A DNA stretch of 64,000 bases from Codonopsis lanceolata (GCA_013146195.2 CM028382.1:117069023-117133022), one strand, 5' to 3'. Shown: positions 35,625 through 46,979, counted from the stretch's first letter. Numbers and translations: made by a program. Notes: generated from the letters alone by a model not told the origin.

Positions 35625-37204
35625 AGAAATAGGAGAAATGAAAGATGCATCCCAAGCCGGAGCAAAGCCATTCATGACTGGAGAGTCATTGCAGCTAGCA
35701 CGATCCATAGAAATGTAGAGCTTAGCTAAGCCTGCCTGCCCCAGTTATACTCAGATACCCGGTATAAGTCCCAAAGGCATCCCAGAACGGAAACCTGCAG
35801 AGTGGTGGATGAATTGGCAAAATATTCATCCCCAGAAAGAAAAATATAAATGCCCTGACTACACGAGAGACAGCTTCGAAATCATCATCGTCAACTTGCC
35901 TGGCATTCTGTCCCAGCCATCTCTTCACGCTGCCTATGCAGATTTCATCAGCGCTTTTGTAGTCTGGTTCGAAGCCCAAAAGGTCCTCGACCACATCATG
36001 CTACTGCCTCAAGGTGGAATCCAGCTCCAAATGCCTACCAATGTCGGTAGGGATGCCCATGATCGCAACAAAATCACACAGGGTCATGGTATCCTTTCCC
36101 CAGCTGAAATGGAAGGTATGGGTGGTATCCCACCACTCCACCAGTAATCCCCTAAGGCCTCGAAGATGGGAAAATAGCTGAACTGACTAAAAGCCCGCAA
36201 AAATGTGCCAAGACCGGTCTGCTCAACCAAAAGCACTGCCTGCGGTGGCATTGTATAATAAATGGAGGCCAACTTATCAGAACTAGCCCGAACTCTGGTA
36301 ATAGTGTTGCGTGCCTGAGAAAAAAAAACAAAGAGGAGAAACATTATCTCAAAAGAAAAAGAGAATGAAAAAGGGAGGCAAACTCTTACTTTTCCCATCA
36401 GCCCATTATGCATAATACATCTCATGTCATTACATTAATACATCTCATGTCATACTTACTTTGCATCTTAGAAAAAATATGTGCATGCATGTATTATCTT
36501 TTTATCATTTAAAATGTATTCATCTAGAAATATGTGCATGTTTGCATTTTTAGGATTTAAAATTATTTTCCGAACAAAAAAAATGTGTCTGTTGCATTTT
36601 GCATATATTCAAAAAAAAAAAAAAGTGTCTGATGCATCTTGCATATATTAAAAAAAATGTGTTTGTTGCAATTTGCATATATAAGAATAATATTTGTAGC
36701 ACATGCATTATCCGAAAATATGTATAGCATGTATCCAAAATAAATATTGCATGGGCATGCATCATCTAAAAATATATCTATGGCATTCGCATGCATCGCA
36801 GAGTCAAATAGTATCAATTGCATAAGTATGCATCGCAAAATTAAATGACATGAATTTCATATTTTTGCTATGCTACAATTGCCAAATTGCATCATTCTAG
36901 CACAAATATTGCATGCATAAGCATCAAAATCACAGCAAATATACTCCTAAGATGTCGAAATAGCAAGAAATCCAAAGAAATTAGGAAATTCAACCAAGTG
37001 GGTTTGAGAAAATGGAGACTTACAGCCAGATTTGGAAGATTCGCAACATGGGTATGCCGATCTCGAAGTATATTACTCCAATAGTCCCTTGAATGCCAGT
37101 ACCGAATAACATTTCGGTTTAAAGGTGGAAGCTTTCTACGTTCTTCGCCAGATTCTAGGTGCATCGGTGCTTTTCCCTTTATTAGATCTTGAAGAGGAAG
37201 CCAT
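35625..37204 (-). pseudogene. Plant mobile domain (PMD, aminotransferase-like) antisense gene
   Basis: Start ATG at 37204 (MASSSRSNKGKS). Exon 1 ends near 37030 at HVANLPNLA followed by a GTAAGT donor. Later exons include LVEQTGLGTFLRAFSQF, then LVEWWDTTHTFHFSWGKDT with MTLCDFVAIMGIPTDIGRHL, DLLGFEPDYKSAD, RWLGQNARQ and RAFIFFFLGMNIL, then EYNWGRQA and LAKLYISMDRAS. This matches the PMD signature (L-VE-W-THTFH-W-G-MTLxDxxxxxGIP). A splice acceptor TTTTTCTCAG is seen near 36316. Breaks: frameshifts near 37145, 36150 and 35740 and an in-frame TAG near 36001. It lies just upstream of, and in line with, the DUF7745-like gene. PMD genes are found both as host genes and in transposons; here the setting favours a retroelement-carried copy. 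Confidence 0.65.
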
Positions 37205-37700
37205 CTGGTAAGCAAAACAATTAATTTGGCGGAAAAAAATTGAAAAAAGACGAAGAAATGAGGAAGAAATGGTTGTCGGCAACAATGGAGGAAAGGAAAA
37301 TGAAGAAACAAGATGAAGAGGTGAGCTGCTGCTCGTCCCTTTCCCACCCGTGAGAATAAAAGGGGTGGAAAGTTTCACTTTCCCCCCTCCAAAGTCCAGT
37401 TCAACGTTTAAGTCCTCAAATTTGCTCAAATCGCGAAATGGCCATGAAGTCTTAATGGAAAGTTAACAAAGTTAACTGCTGTTAACAAGTTGATGTCTAT
37501 CCATCAGAAATCAAAGGAAAAGTTATATCCCCAGCAGAATAGCCGCAAGAAAGCCAGAAAAAGGGGAAAATGTGTCATTCGGATTCCCAGCAGGATGCCT
37601 GCAACCAAAAGAAAGAAATGAAAAAAAAGAGAAATAAAGAAGAAGAAATGAGAAAAGAAAAAGAAAAAGAAGAAAGAAAAGAAGAAAGGAAAAAAGAAAA
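37205..37700. other. Upstream region of the PMD gene and purine-rich tract
   Basis: 37205-37430 is pyrimidine-rich on the minus strand and could be leader sequence of the PMD gene. 37606-37700 is an almost pure GA/A tract (plus strand). No coding frame is credible; the F/S/L-rich frames at 37504-37769 are translations of this tract. Confidence 0.5.
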
Positions 37701-38173
37701 GCTCCACCATCGTATTTGATGACGGGTATTGACCCCGAGGATACGATGTCCTATGATGTGCTCCACCATTGTGTTCGACGACGGGTATTGACCCTGAGGA
37801 TACGATGTCTTATGATGTGCTCCACCGTTGTGTTCGACGACGGGTCTTGACCCTGAGGATATGATGTCCTATGATGTGCTCCACTATTGTGTTCGACGAC
37901 GGTATTGACCCTAAGGATACGGTGTCTTATGCTGTGCTCCACCATTGTGTTCGACGACGGGTATTGACCCTGAGGATACGATGTCCTATCTTGTGCTCCA
38001 CCATTGTGTTTGACGATGGGTATTGACCCTGGGGATGCGATGTCTTATGCTGCGATCCACCATCGTATTCGACGATGGGTATTGACCCTGAGGATATGAT
38101 GTCCTGATCTTATGTTCCACCATCATGTTCGACGACGGGTATTGACCCTGTAGATGCGATGTTTGATCCTATT
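37701..38173 (+). repeat. 59-bp minisatellite, 8 units
   Basis: Units starting GCTCCACCATTGTGTTCGAC begin at 37701, 37760, 37819, 37878, 37936, 37995, 38054 and 38114, with a partial one at 38174. Periods are 58-60 bp. Each unit carries GACGGGTATTGACCCTGAGG and ATACGATGTCCTATG. Tandem repeats between pol and the 3' LTR are usual in Tat-lineage elements, which fits the position here. Confidence 0.9.
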
Positions 38174-38325
38174 ATCCCACCATTGGTATTTGTTGGACTC
38201 AGAGCAGAACTACATTTGGTTTGATTCTTGAGAAAGGGATACCTAGGCAGCCTACCTAGTAGGTACGACCACCAGAGCACTTCATTTGCATATCTGCTCT
38301 AAAAACCACGATAACCAACTATAAC
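38174..38325 (+). mobile_element. 3' untranslated region of the Tat-type element, left part
   Basis: Contains GAGAAAGGGATACCTAGGCA and CTAGTAGGTACGACCACC, a block common near the 3' ends and LTRs of Tat/Ogre-like elements (recall). It is interrupted by the hAT element; 38318-38325 is the target duplication ACTATAAC. Confidence 0.5.
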
Positions 38326-38499
38326 TAGAGCCGTCAAAATGGGTCAAACCCACTGGGTTGGTCCGCCCCGCCAAGCAAAAATGGTGGGTTGGGTTGGAAA
38401 ACATTGGTCCGCTAGGAGGCGGGTTTAATGGGCTTGGGCCGCGCGGGGCGGGGGCGGGTAACCCGCCAAAATTGAAATTTAAAAATATGCCATTAGTCT

Positions 38500-38557
<58 letters not shown>

Positions 38558-39298
38558 TACTAATATAATATAGTAACATGCACTGTTTGTTTGGTGACTT
38601 CCAAGAAATTGAAAAGAAAGTTTGTCCCAAAACCCAATAAGTCAATAAAGTATAAGACAATAATCAAACCAAATGACCAAACCACGTTTCAAGATGAGAA
38701 GCAGGTTTGGGTGAGAACCAGCGTGAAAGACATATTTCATCTCTTTGTCTCTGAGTCTCTGCGTGTAGATGCAGCGTGACTGCATGAGAGATAAGTTTCC
38801 GTCCGACAATCGATCTTCTCAGGCCGCTATCGATCTCTCTCTCTCTCTTCGAGACTCCGACATCCTCCCGCTTGTCCACCACCACCGGTTCTTACAGTCA
38901 CTTTCACAGACTCACAGCTTCACCCTTCAGTCCTTCTCGATCCTTCTGTCTCTCAAGTCTCAACTCTTAAGAGTCAAGCGACCATTGATTGTTGACCTCT
39001 CATCTCTCTCCCTCTCAGATCTGACCATCGTCGCTCTCGCCTCTCAACCTCTCTCAGTCCACCATCGGAGTTCGGACACAAAATTTACGCGGATCTAATC
39101 TTCGATCTCTCTCAATTTCTCAAATCATAGACTTGGACACAAAATTTCTTTATTTGATGGGTTGGTCCGCCCGCCCCGCAACACAAGGTGGGTTGGGTTA
39201 GGCCAATGTCTTTCCAGTCGCCATTTACGCGGGTTGGTCCGACCCGCCCCGCCATTTTGCGAGTTGGTCCGCCCCGCTGGTCCGTTTTAACAGCTCTA
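38326..39298. mobile_element. Non-autonomous hAT element, 973 bp
   Basis: Ends TAGAGCCGTCAAAATGG and, inverted, TAGAGCTGTTAAAACGG form terminal inverted repeats, followed on each side by GGTCCGCCCCGC-rich subterminal repeats. Perfect 8-bp target duplications ACTATAAC lie at 38318-38325 and 39299-39306. The interior holds a (TA)n run (38502-38549) and a CT-rich stretch (38825-39100), with no transposase. The 109-codon frame at 38769-39098 is L/S-rich and has no recognised domain. Confidence 0.9.
38502..38549. repeat. (AT)n microsatellite inside the hAT element
   Basis: About 23 AT units. Confidence 0.95.
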
Positions 39299-39306
39299 AC
39301 TATAAC

Positions 39307-39462
39307 CAACTAAAATTGTTTAGGGTATGTGAGATTATAACTGCTGCATATTGCATTCCTCCCTATTATAATTTCCATGAAATTTGAGAGTCTATTTCTT
39401 CAACGATGTTCATTTACTTGGTAAGTTTCGGTTTACCCGTAAACTCCATCGTTGAGGGGCTC
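39307..39462 (+). mobile_element. 3' end of the Tat-type element with polypurine tract
   Basis: Continuation of the 3' untranslated region after the hAT insertion, ending in TTGAGGGGCTC (39452-39462) immediately before the LTR start. This is the polypurine tract and shows that the following LTR is a 3' LTR on the plus strand. Confidence 0.65.
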
Positions 39463-41232
39463 TGTAGACACCCCAATCTCATACCCCGTGTATGTAACAT
39501 GACATAAAATATCAAGACCAGTTAAAGGACTAACGAATGTCAAGTTTCAGGGTTGAAAATGCAAAGGAAAAAACAAGATGTATAAACAGTGAATTTCAGG
39601 GGCCAAAGTGCCAAAAATGAAGACAAAAAAGGCCTGAGGCGCTGCCTCAAGCCATCTCTGGCGCCACGCCACTACTCCCCATGGGCAGCGCCCAATAGTG
39701 CCCTCAACACTGTAGCAGTTTGCTTTTGATGTAATCCTCTAAGCGCACGGTACAAGCCGATGAAGCTCAAAAGGAGAAACTTAATCACAAAGGAAGCCTC
39801 CTCCCAGCCTATAAATAGAGGCATCTAGCTTTCAAAATTCACAGACAGAAAACACATAGTCATACCCAGTGAAAGAGTGAAGTTACGCAGTGAGTTCACA
39901 GCGCAGTTGAGAGAACGCCAAAGGAATTTTTCCTTATAGCCCCGAAGTTCAGTCAAATCTCCCCCAAACACTAAAAACCCTCCAGCCAAAGTGAAACCTA
40001 GTTACCCTGTTAGGATTCCGCCCTATTCCACCGGTCCAAAAATCCCAAAAAGAGCAGTTGCCCTGGCCAAATCCAGACGTCAAATCAAAAAAGTAAGCAG
40101 TTGCTCGCCTCGATTTCCGATGCACCAAAGAAATCCATCCAAGCAAGCAGCCGCCTGATCCCGAGGCGAAAAACAATCGGAGCAGTTACGCTACCCGAAA
40201 TCAATCAAAAGACTCCCTCTCCCTAAAGGTTAGAGCGAGCACACCCTAGGGCCTACCAGTAAGGAGCTTGGTACGAGATAAAACCCTCACGCTTCAAGAG
40301 GTAGGTTTATTAAAGTTTTTATTTATAAAAGTGCTATTTAGAATTTTTTTTTTTTAAAGGTTAGAGGGGACATAGACCGTACCCCAACCCTTAATTTTTT
40401 TTAAAATTATTTTTAATGCCTTGAAAGGCTACAATTATATATATATGATGCCTTTGGTATGGCTCGAACAATTGGTGTCTTTGGGGAGGCTTTGAACACC
40501 CGACCTCTCGGTTGAGAGTAGTTAAGTCCCAGGGTGCCTCTGGTAGGACTTGAATACTCAACCTCTCCGTTAAGATAAGTGAGTAGCTAAATGAGGTTTT
40601 TGGATAAGGCTTTAACAACAACGATGCCTCTAAAGAGGCTTGAACACCCGACCTCTCTACTGAGAGTTGTAAAGTCAAGGGAACACCCAACTTCTCCTGT
40701 TAGGAGAAGTGAGCAGTACCAGTTGAGCTAGAGCTCGTTGGTACTATTTAGAATAGTCCAATGTCAGCGAAATAAACAATTGTGCTGCCTGAAATTCTAT
40801 AAAAAATAGCACTAAAAATAACCATTATTATGACCAAATTTTTATAAATGTATTTGTAACTCCAAGAAGGAGGTTGTTGTAAGTTTGTAATTATTTCCTT
40901 ATATATATACAAATATATATATTTAAAATGTTTTATTTTAACTGTTAAATAAATATAAAAAACATATTTTGCCAAAAAAAACTTGTTTTTGAGACCGAAA
41001 GGATGAGTTGAGTGCCTAACCCCTTCCCACCTCGTAATTTAGCCTCCGAACCTTTTCACAGATCTGGTTACTTTTGGTTTTTCTTTGTTTTCCTTAAAAT
41101 AAAGATGACAACTCTGTTGATCACATTTTGAGTCCATAATTGAGGCCAAGGGTATTCCACGCACTTTTAAAGGTTTTGAAACCACCCGCTCTTCGCCGAG
41201 CAGGGGAACGGTCACGAATCGGGGCATTCACA
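39463..41232 (+). mobile_element. 3' LTR of a Tat/Ogre-like Ty3/gypsy element
   Basis: Starts TGTAGACACCCCAATCTC and ends probably at ..GGGGCATTCACA (41232). It contains a TATA box TATAAATA (39810-39817). The final part has blocks (GGATGAGTTGAGTGCCTAAC, ACCACCCGCTCTTCGCCGAG, CGGTCACGAATCGGGGC) typical of Tat/Ogre-type LTRs, by memory. Length is 1770 bp including a 0.4-kb SINE. The exact 3' boundary is uncertain because no second LTR is in the window. Confidence 0.65.
40345..40740 (-). mobile_element. tRNA-derived SINE inserted in the Tat LTR
   Basis: On the minus strand the head reads GAGCTCTAGCTCAACTGGTA (A box TAGCTCAACTGG near 40725). Three spaced copies of a GAGAGGT(C/T)GGGTGTTCAA block, which resembles a B box, follow near 40650, 40570 and 40500, and the tail is a 12-base A run. 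The flanks GTGCTATTTAGAAT (40331-40344) and GTACTATTTAGAAT (40741-40754) are 14-bp target duplications with one mismatch. Length and structure fit a SINE moved by LINE machinery; the repeated body is unusual. Confidence 0.75.
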
Positions 41233-42736
41233 CTGTCATATAGCCATCCTCTAAGAGCCCCAAATAATTCCACTGACAATCAATACTTTAACATGTAACA
41301 CATGTATATATCAGTCCTTCTCTGGCTCTCTCTGTCGAATCTTCGATATGGAGGATTTGCAAAGACACATATCTAAAAGGGGAAGGAAGGCTTGAATTGA
41401 AGTATGAGAGTGATGAACTACTGAACTAGACGAGAGAGAGAAAGAGAGAGATGGAAACGGCCGCTTAGGTTGGATTGATAGAAGATGAAGTGATGCGGTA
41501 GGGTTTTTTTAATGATTGTATATATAGTTATATACTTATATACACTATAGATGGGCCGGGTCGGATACACCGGGTATTAAAAAGGCAAGGGCCCAATCTT
41601 GCCTGAGCCAATGAGCATACCTAACTTTAAAACCCAGAACTATTGAAAACTTTGCGGGCATGGGCATTACGGGCCTTATGGGCTGATGGGCGGGTTTGCT
41701 CACCCCTATTTGGAGGTGAAGACGCCATCCTCAATATGTAATTATCTCTCTCTTTCCAAGGTCTTCGAATTGGGGCCAATAAAGAGATGGGTATTGAAGA
41801 CATCCCGACGCAGAGCTTTTCAACTACAATGCCGTCGTTGGCAACGAAGAGACCGAGAGAGGTGAGATCTTCCAAGTGTTTAGCAATTGGACCCTAAATT
41901 TACAATATTATACAAAATTTTAGTATTGAAAAGGGGCAAAATAGATATTTAATATAACTTAAAGGTTAAATCTAACGTTCATCTAAAAAAATGGACTTGC
42001 TTGTTGTCTAACTAATGTACAATGACAAAAATGAAAATTTTAAATTTTTGGTGACCGCATTGTAAGTTTTTAAAATGTTCGACCAAAATAGGGATTTTGC
42101 ATATCTTTTGGCTTGCAAGTATAATAAAGTGAAACAGGTAACCCGAACCCCTTAAGAATTGAGATTCTTAGGGGAAAACCAAACACCTTTTGCCCTTGAG
42201 ATTTCATTACCACAAAATTCACCTTCTGCGTCTCTTAATTTTATTCTAACTATACTATTTTCACAAAAGAAAACCGACTTGAGATGGGCGAAAACCCAAT
42301 CATCCTTTCAGCCTACCTTTTTCCGATCACCGGTTACGAAACCGACAGTTGTAGGTGAGTAGGAAATGGATCCTTGCCCAAAACGACAAACTTGTTTTTT
42401 ATCCTTTTGCGTAAAACTAACTCCATTGCATGACTTCTATGGATCCGAGTCCGACCTTTACGGCGCCTAATTCATCTTTCTCCCCAAACCGCCCCTTCCC
42501 CCACGACCTCGAACGTTGTGCTTTCATTTTAGTAACAGAAATAAATTAACCACTAGGGAATCACTAGTGAATTTACTAAAATACCCAATTAGGCATGGAG
42601 ACCATCAATTTTACTATTGAATACAAATATAGAAAATTTTAATACCATGTGCTTTATAAGGCGTCATATTTTGGAAATAATCAAGTGTATATTGTATGTA
42701 TTTCAAAACTTCTTATCAATTAAATTCAATAACAAC
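41233..42736. other. Non-coding DNA with hAT-like debris
   Basis: 41552-41706 is rich in GGGC/GCCC words and ends GGGTTTGCTCACCCCTA, a common hAT-MITE terminus, but no target duplication was found. A minus-strand frame 41627-41875 starts just outside it (MEDLTSLGLFVANDG) and could be a first exon or a captured gene piece; it is not recognised. Purine-rich GA runs lie near 41425. Confidence 0.45.
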
Positions 42737-43490
42737 TGAAAGGATTAAACCGAGGAAATGATCCTCGGCACAATAGTGGGCCTTACTTAGAAAACCATTA
42801 GTAACGAAGTCATAGAAACATAGGTCCCTGAGATAACGCGAGATTGATTATTGTCGAATAATAGTTAACCCACGACCTCCAACAGCTTTGGCCTCGGCTG
42901 ACCAGAGTGACCTCTGATGCCCTTAGCCCCAGGCACTAGAGTGGTTTCCACCACCCTCGGCCTCGAAGCGATCCTCAAGAAGCAATAAACACTTTATCGC
43001 AAGACCGCCGGCCTCTGCTTGGATCAATCATCATCCTACCGACAAAACAGCCTTCCCTCGATAAAACCGCTACACGCAAGCACCAACTCCCTGACAAACG
43101 CACATCCCACTTATTTCTGACAAAGACCATCAACACATTTAATGATTGCCGCTATGTGTTCCCCAATGACCAGCCGTCATGTCGACAAGAATATCAGGTA
43201 TAAATAGAGGACGCACATTTATTGTAAAGGTAAGTAAATTCTGAGATATCACTACTCTCTTATCACAACCCCTTATCAAGCAAATATCACGGCACATTTA
43301 TTACCCATTTTTCCCACCGGAAATCTTACTCTCACACCGGAGGGTTCTAGTCGGGCCGCCCCGACTCATTAACGGTGTTTATTGTTTACCTTGTGCAGGT
43401 TAACCAAGAAAGACGAACAAGTGGACGTCATCTTATCCTTGCCTCATACGTGGACAACAAGACAAGATCACCACCAAAATAGCGTGATCA
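42737..43490 (+). mobile_element. Solo LTR of a Tat-like element
   Basis: 754 bp from TGAAAGGATTAAACC to ..AATAGCGTGATCA, with perfect 5-bp target duplications ACAAC (42732-42736 and 43491-43495). It holds a TATA box TATAAATAG (about 43200) and the ACACCGGAGGGTTCTAG, GGGCCGCCCCGACTC, GTGCAGG series typical of Tat-lineage LTR ends. The GC-richer middle (GGCCTCGG words) contrasts with the flanks. No primer site or polypurine tract is attached. Confidence 0.85.
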
Positions 43491-43495
43491 ACAAC

Positions 43496-44495
43496 AAAGA
43501 CATGGTTAGGTATCTCCTATATTGATTGATGAAATGCAGTTAATGTTAGGTGTCTCCACCACGTGACTTTTCTTATATCTATTTTTTCTTATGGGTAAAC
43601 ACACCTAATTAACATGGAAAACATAAAATTATAAATACCCGTTATAAAAAAGATTTTATTTTTTCTAAAATAATAAAAGTAAATAAATATTCATTTGTCC
43701 AAAAAATATTCTCATTTTTTTTGTTGGAACTTCAACTTAAGAAAACATTAAATCATTACTTAAATGGTTTTTTAAAATGCAACATTGACATATAGTTTTT
43801 ATTTGTTACAAAATCATAAGACACGCAATTCATAAAACGTTAAAATTACAACGAATTATGTGTTTTAAGATTTAAAAAAATTTAAAAAAAATAAACATCA
43901 ATTTTGTATTTAAAAAACACTTCATTTGATTCAAAAAAATCAAATAGAATAATACTTTAAAGACGGAAATAGTAGTTGTTATGTCCTAGGTGTAATAAAA
44001 TTTCAATGATTGATGCAATGGTAATAATACTATCAATACCATTTTTAATTATTTTAAAGATACCTAAATTTTATTAATCTTTTCGTCAATACTTAATCAT
44101 GTTGACGTAGAGAAGTTAATTTTCTTTTGAAAATTAATGGAACATTTAATAATAAAAACATTTTAATTTTTAAATTTTATGCATAGATGTTCACGTGTGT
44201 CTTAGATTGCATGTCTCACACTATTGTTCTGGTGCCTTCATTTTATGAGACCCTATTTTACATTTTTCGTTTGAACGATATTATTCATTACTTTGATTAT
44301 ACAAATTCTTTTTCATGGAGATTTTAAAATTTGATGGCATAAAAATGGAATGAGTTATACTTCATAATTTTTTTTCGTCAATTCTAAAATAATTATTTTA
44401 ATTTTTTTTAAAATAATACTTTTAACAATTCACTCTTATTTCTATCTATTTTAATTATGATCATATGATCAAGAGGATAAGAGAAACTACATATT
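43496..44495. other. AT-rich non-coding DNA
   Basis: No gene. Mostly A/T runs and short palindromes; possible Stowaway scraps (GACGGAAATAGTAG near 43963). Confidence 0.6.
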
Positions 44496-44504
44496 TTATA
44501 AATA

Positions 44505-45868
44505 GGCAAAATCCATCATTTGGCCACCCAATTTTTCAAAAAATTGCAAGGCGGTCACCGAAAGTTTAAAACTTGTAATGAGGCCACTGAACTAAATTTA
44601 TGTTGCAAGCGTGCCCATATTTTGGATGTCCGTTAGCTCCACCGTTAAATATGAGTGAAATCCCTATTTTGCCCCCCTTTAAATAACAATTATTCCCTTT
44701 ATGTGATATTAGAAACCAAAAGGGGACTAATGAAAAAAAAATATATCACATATAAACCTTCACATCTTTCTCTTTCGGCCGATCTCCAAAGAATCGCCGT
44801 CTCCTCTCGCTCTCCTCCGTCAACACCCACCGCCGAATCCACATCTCTATCCATCCCGCCATCCATCCTTCCCAATGACAAGTTTGGTCCGGCCCCTATA
44901 TAAACCCAAAGAAATTCTCCTTCTCCTAAGTGAATACGCCATCTCCTTCCTCTCTCTCTCTCTAATTCGTTCACACCAAGCCCACCGCCGTCTCCCTCTG
45001 CCCAATCAATCAATAGCCGCCGCCCTTTTTGTAACCCCGATCTCCAGCCATCACCCGGTGTTCTACCTCCCCTTCATCTATCACCGACGCTGACCCCCTC
45101 CATTTAATCTCCATATCCCTCGCTCCGGTTTCATCTCCCAGATTCGCCACCCACCATGTCTAGCCGAGCTCTACACCTAGCTTGAATCCTTCATCTTTGC
45201 CGCCATCTCCTTCGTATCACAAAAGCTCCACCAAGGTCCAACTGCCGATAACCCCTTCCAGTTAATTTCTAACCGCTTCCATCTCCGTTCATCCCCAATC
45301 AAGTGATGTGGCATAGATCCCCAATCCAGGGGACGACTAAAGAATGATCCCTCTCTGTTCAAGTAACACATATCTGGTTTTATCTCTCTCGTCATCTTCG
45401 TTTTCGGATATGGGTTTTGGTGGGTTTGTTTAATGGAGGAAATTTACGGGGGTTTTAAGAGCCAATGACACAGATTCTACTTTTTGAGATTTTCGAAAGA
45501 CAAGGGAAGATTTACCCCCACCGATATTGCTTGTCTTCATTTGATGATGGTGGGAGATGGCAGGAGGTGGAAGGTGGTGGATTGGGGCGGTTGATGGTGG
45601 GAGTAGTAAGAAAGAAGACGACATATTTATAAAAAAAATTCAGTTAGACCCCTTTGGGTTTCTAATATCACATAAAAAGAATAATTGTTATTTAAATGGG
45701 GTAAAATAGAGATTTCACTCATATTTAACGATGGATCTAACAGACATCCAAAATATGGGCATGCTTGCAACATAAATTTAGTTCAGTGGCCTCATTGCAA
45801 GTTTTAAACTTTCGGTGGTCGCCTTGCAATTTTTTGAAAAGTTGGGTGGCCAATTTGAGGGTTTTGCC
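44505..45868. mobile_element. Mutator-like non-autonomous element, Pack-MULE candidate
   Basis: Terminal inverted repeats of about 220-230 bp (44505-44730 and 45640-45868) start GGCAAAATCCATCATTTGG and, inverted, GGCAAAACCCTCAAATTGG. Perfect 9-bp target duplications TTATAAATA lie at 44496-44504 and 45869-45877, the hallmark of Mutator-like elements. The 0.9-kb interior is GC-richer, has a TATA-like CTATATAAAC (about 44896) with a CT-rich leader-like stretch after it, and short frames on the minus strand. That composition suggests captured promoter or 5' gene sequence, but the donor was not recognised. No transposase. Confidence 0.85.
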
Positions 45869-45877
45869 TTATAAATA

Positions 45878-46979
45878 TTTGTAATATAGTTAATTATTTT
45901 TTTTAAAACGTACGAGTGAGTCAAAGATAATGATAATTTAAAATAGAGGGAGTACAATGTATCTGAGTGAAAAAAAAGGTTCAAAAGCACATAAATGCAG
46001 TATGGGCAATGGAGTCATTTCACTGACGTCATTGTGGTACATCGTAAATTTCACCCAAAATAAGGGATAATATCGTAACCACAAATTCACAGTCTCAAGG
46101 GCACAGAGAAAATTTAAATGCAACTGTGAATCATTTCAGATCCAGGGTACTTCTGGTTTTTCAAAAGCTTCAGAGCGAGAGAGAGAGAGAGCTGTGTGAG
46201 ATATTTCAGTGTCTTCTTCATCTTCGTCCCCACCATTTTCAATTCCTCCATACACACAACTTATATTAATATATAATATAGAGAGAGGACAAACTCCTTC
46301 CTGACAGACCCTAACTTATAAATAGTCTTCATCAAGTTCACACTTCACAAGGTCTCTTCATTACTTGAAATTTTTTCAACTCAGTTTCTTGATTAACTGT
46401 TTTGCTTCTTAATGTTTCGGTTTCAAATTTGGATCTGTACTACCATGTGACTGTGTTATTATATTTCGAGTTTTCTCTTCTAAAGGTTTGATTAATTTTT
46501 TGTCTCGTTTTTGGTAGATCTGGTTGGTGGACCGGCTCGTGCACTCATATATGTTCGTTTTATGGTTTGAATTTACTGAGGTTAATATCGATTTGCTTAA
46601 ATTTTGGTGGTTATAGAGAAGATCTAAACTTTTGACTGTCATTTGTGATAGCCCTTGAAGTTATAATTTTTGTTGGCGTTGTGGAGCGTCTTTTGTAGGT
46701 TGGTATGATCGTCTCTGAATTGCCCCGTTGCCATTCTATTTCAGGTCCATGTCCTGGTTAGTGGTTAGCTGTTCAATATTTAAACTCCAAAGAAAAATGA
46801 TAAAAGATGGGATATGCCTATCATGAATTTTGTTCATTGGGCCTTAGCTTTACGGGCTCGGCTCACTGAATCTTGGTTCGAAATAATCTACATACAATCA
46901 GCCCTCATTGTATGCAAAGCCCAAATATAATCTAGGACCGCCCATTATACAAAAGTAGGGTTAATTAGGGTTAGGGGTT
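45878..46979 (+). other. Promoter- or 5' UTR-like sequence without a gene
   Basis: A GAGGGAGTAC Stowaway-type end lies at 45945. 46160-46400 has a GA run (46172-46190), CT-rich text, TATTTATAAATAG-like sequence near 46315-46325 and a leader-like stretch. After it no open frame of size appears, so it may be an orphan promoter or the first, non-coding exon of a lost gene. Inference only. Confidence 0.35.

Noticed and set aside
35809..36147. Plus-strand 112-codon frame
   Set aside because: Antisense shadow of the PMD pseudogene, which has the recognisable domain.
37504..37945. F/S/L-rich minus-strand frames
   Set aside because: Translations of a GA-rich tract and of the 59-bp minisatellite.
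37701..38173. CRISPR-like regular spacing
   Set aside because: Whole 59-bp units repeat, with no unique spacers, and the DNA is plant nuclear; it is a minisatellite.
38769..39098. 109-codon frame in the hAT element as a transposase
   Set aside because: No hAT transposase motif; S/L-rich translation of a CT-rich stretch.
40391..40690. 99-codon minus-strand frame
   Set aside because: Lies inside the SINE and repeats with its modules.
41627..41875. Minus-strand frame starting MEDLTSLGLF
   Set aside because: Half of it lies in hAT-like debris; the rest is too short to identify, so not called as a gene.
43200..43210. TATA box as promoter of a downstream gene
   Set aside because: It is the internal TATA of the solo LTR; no gene follows.
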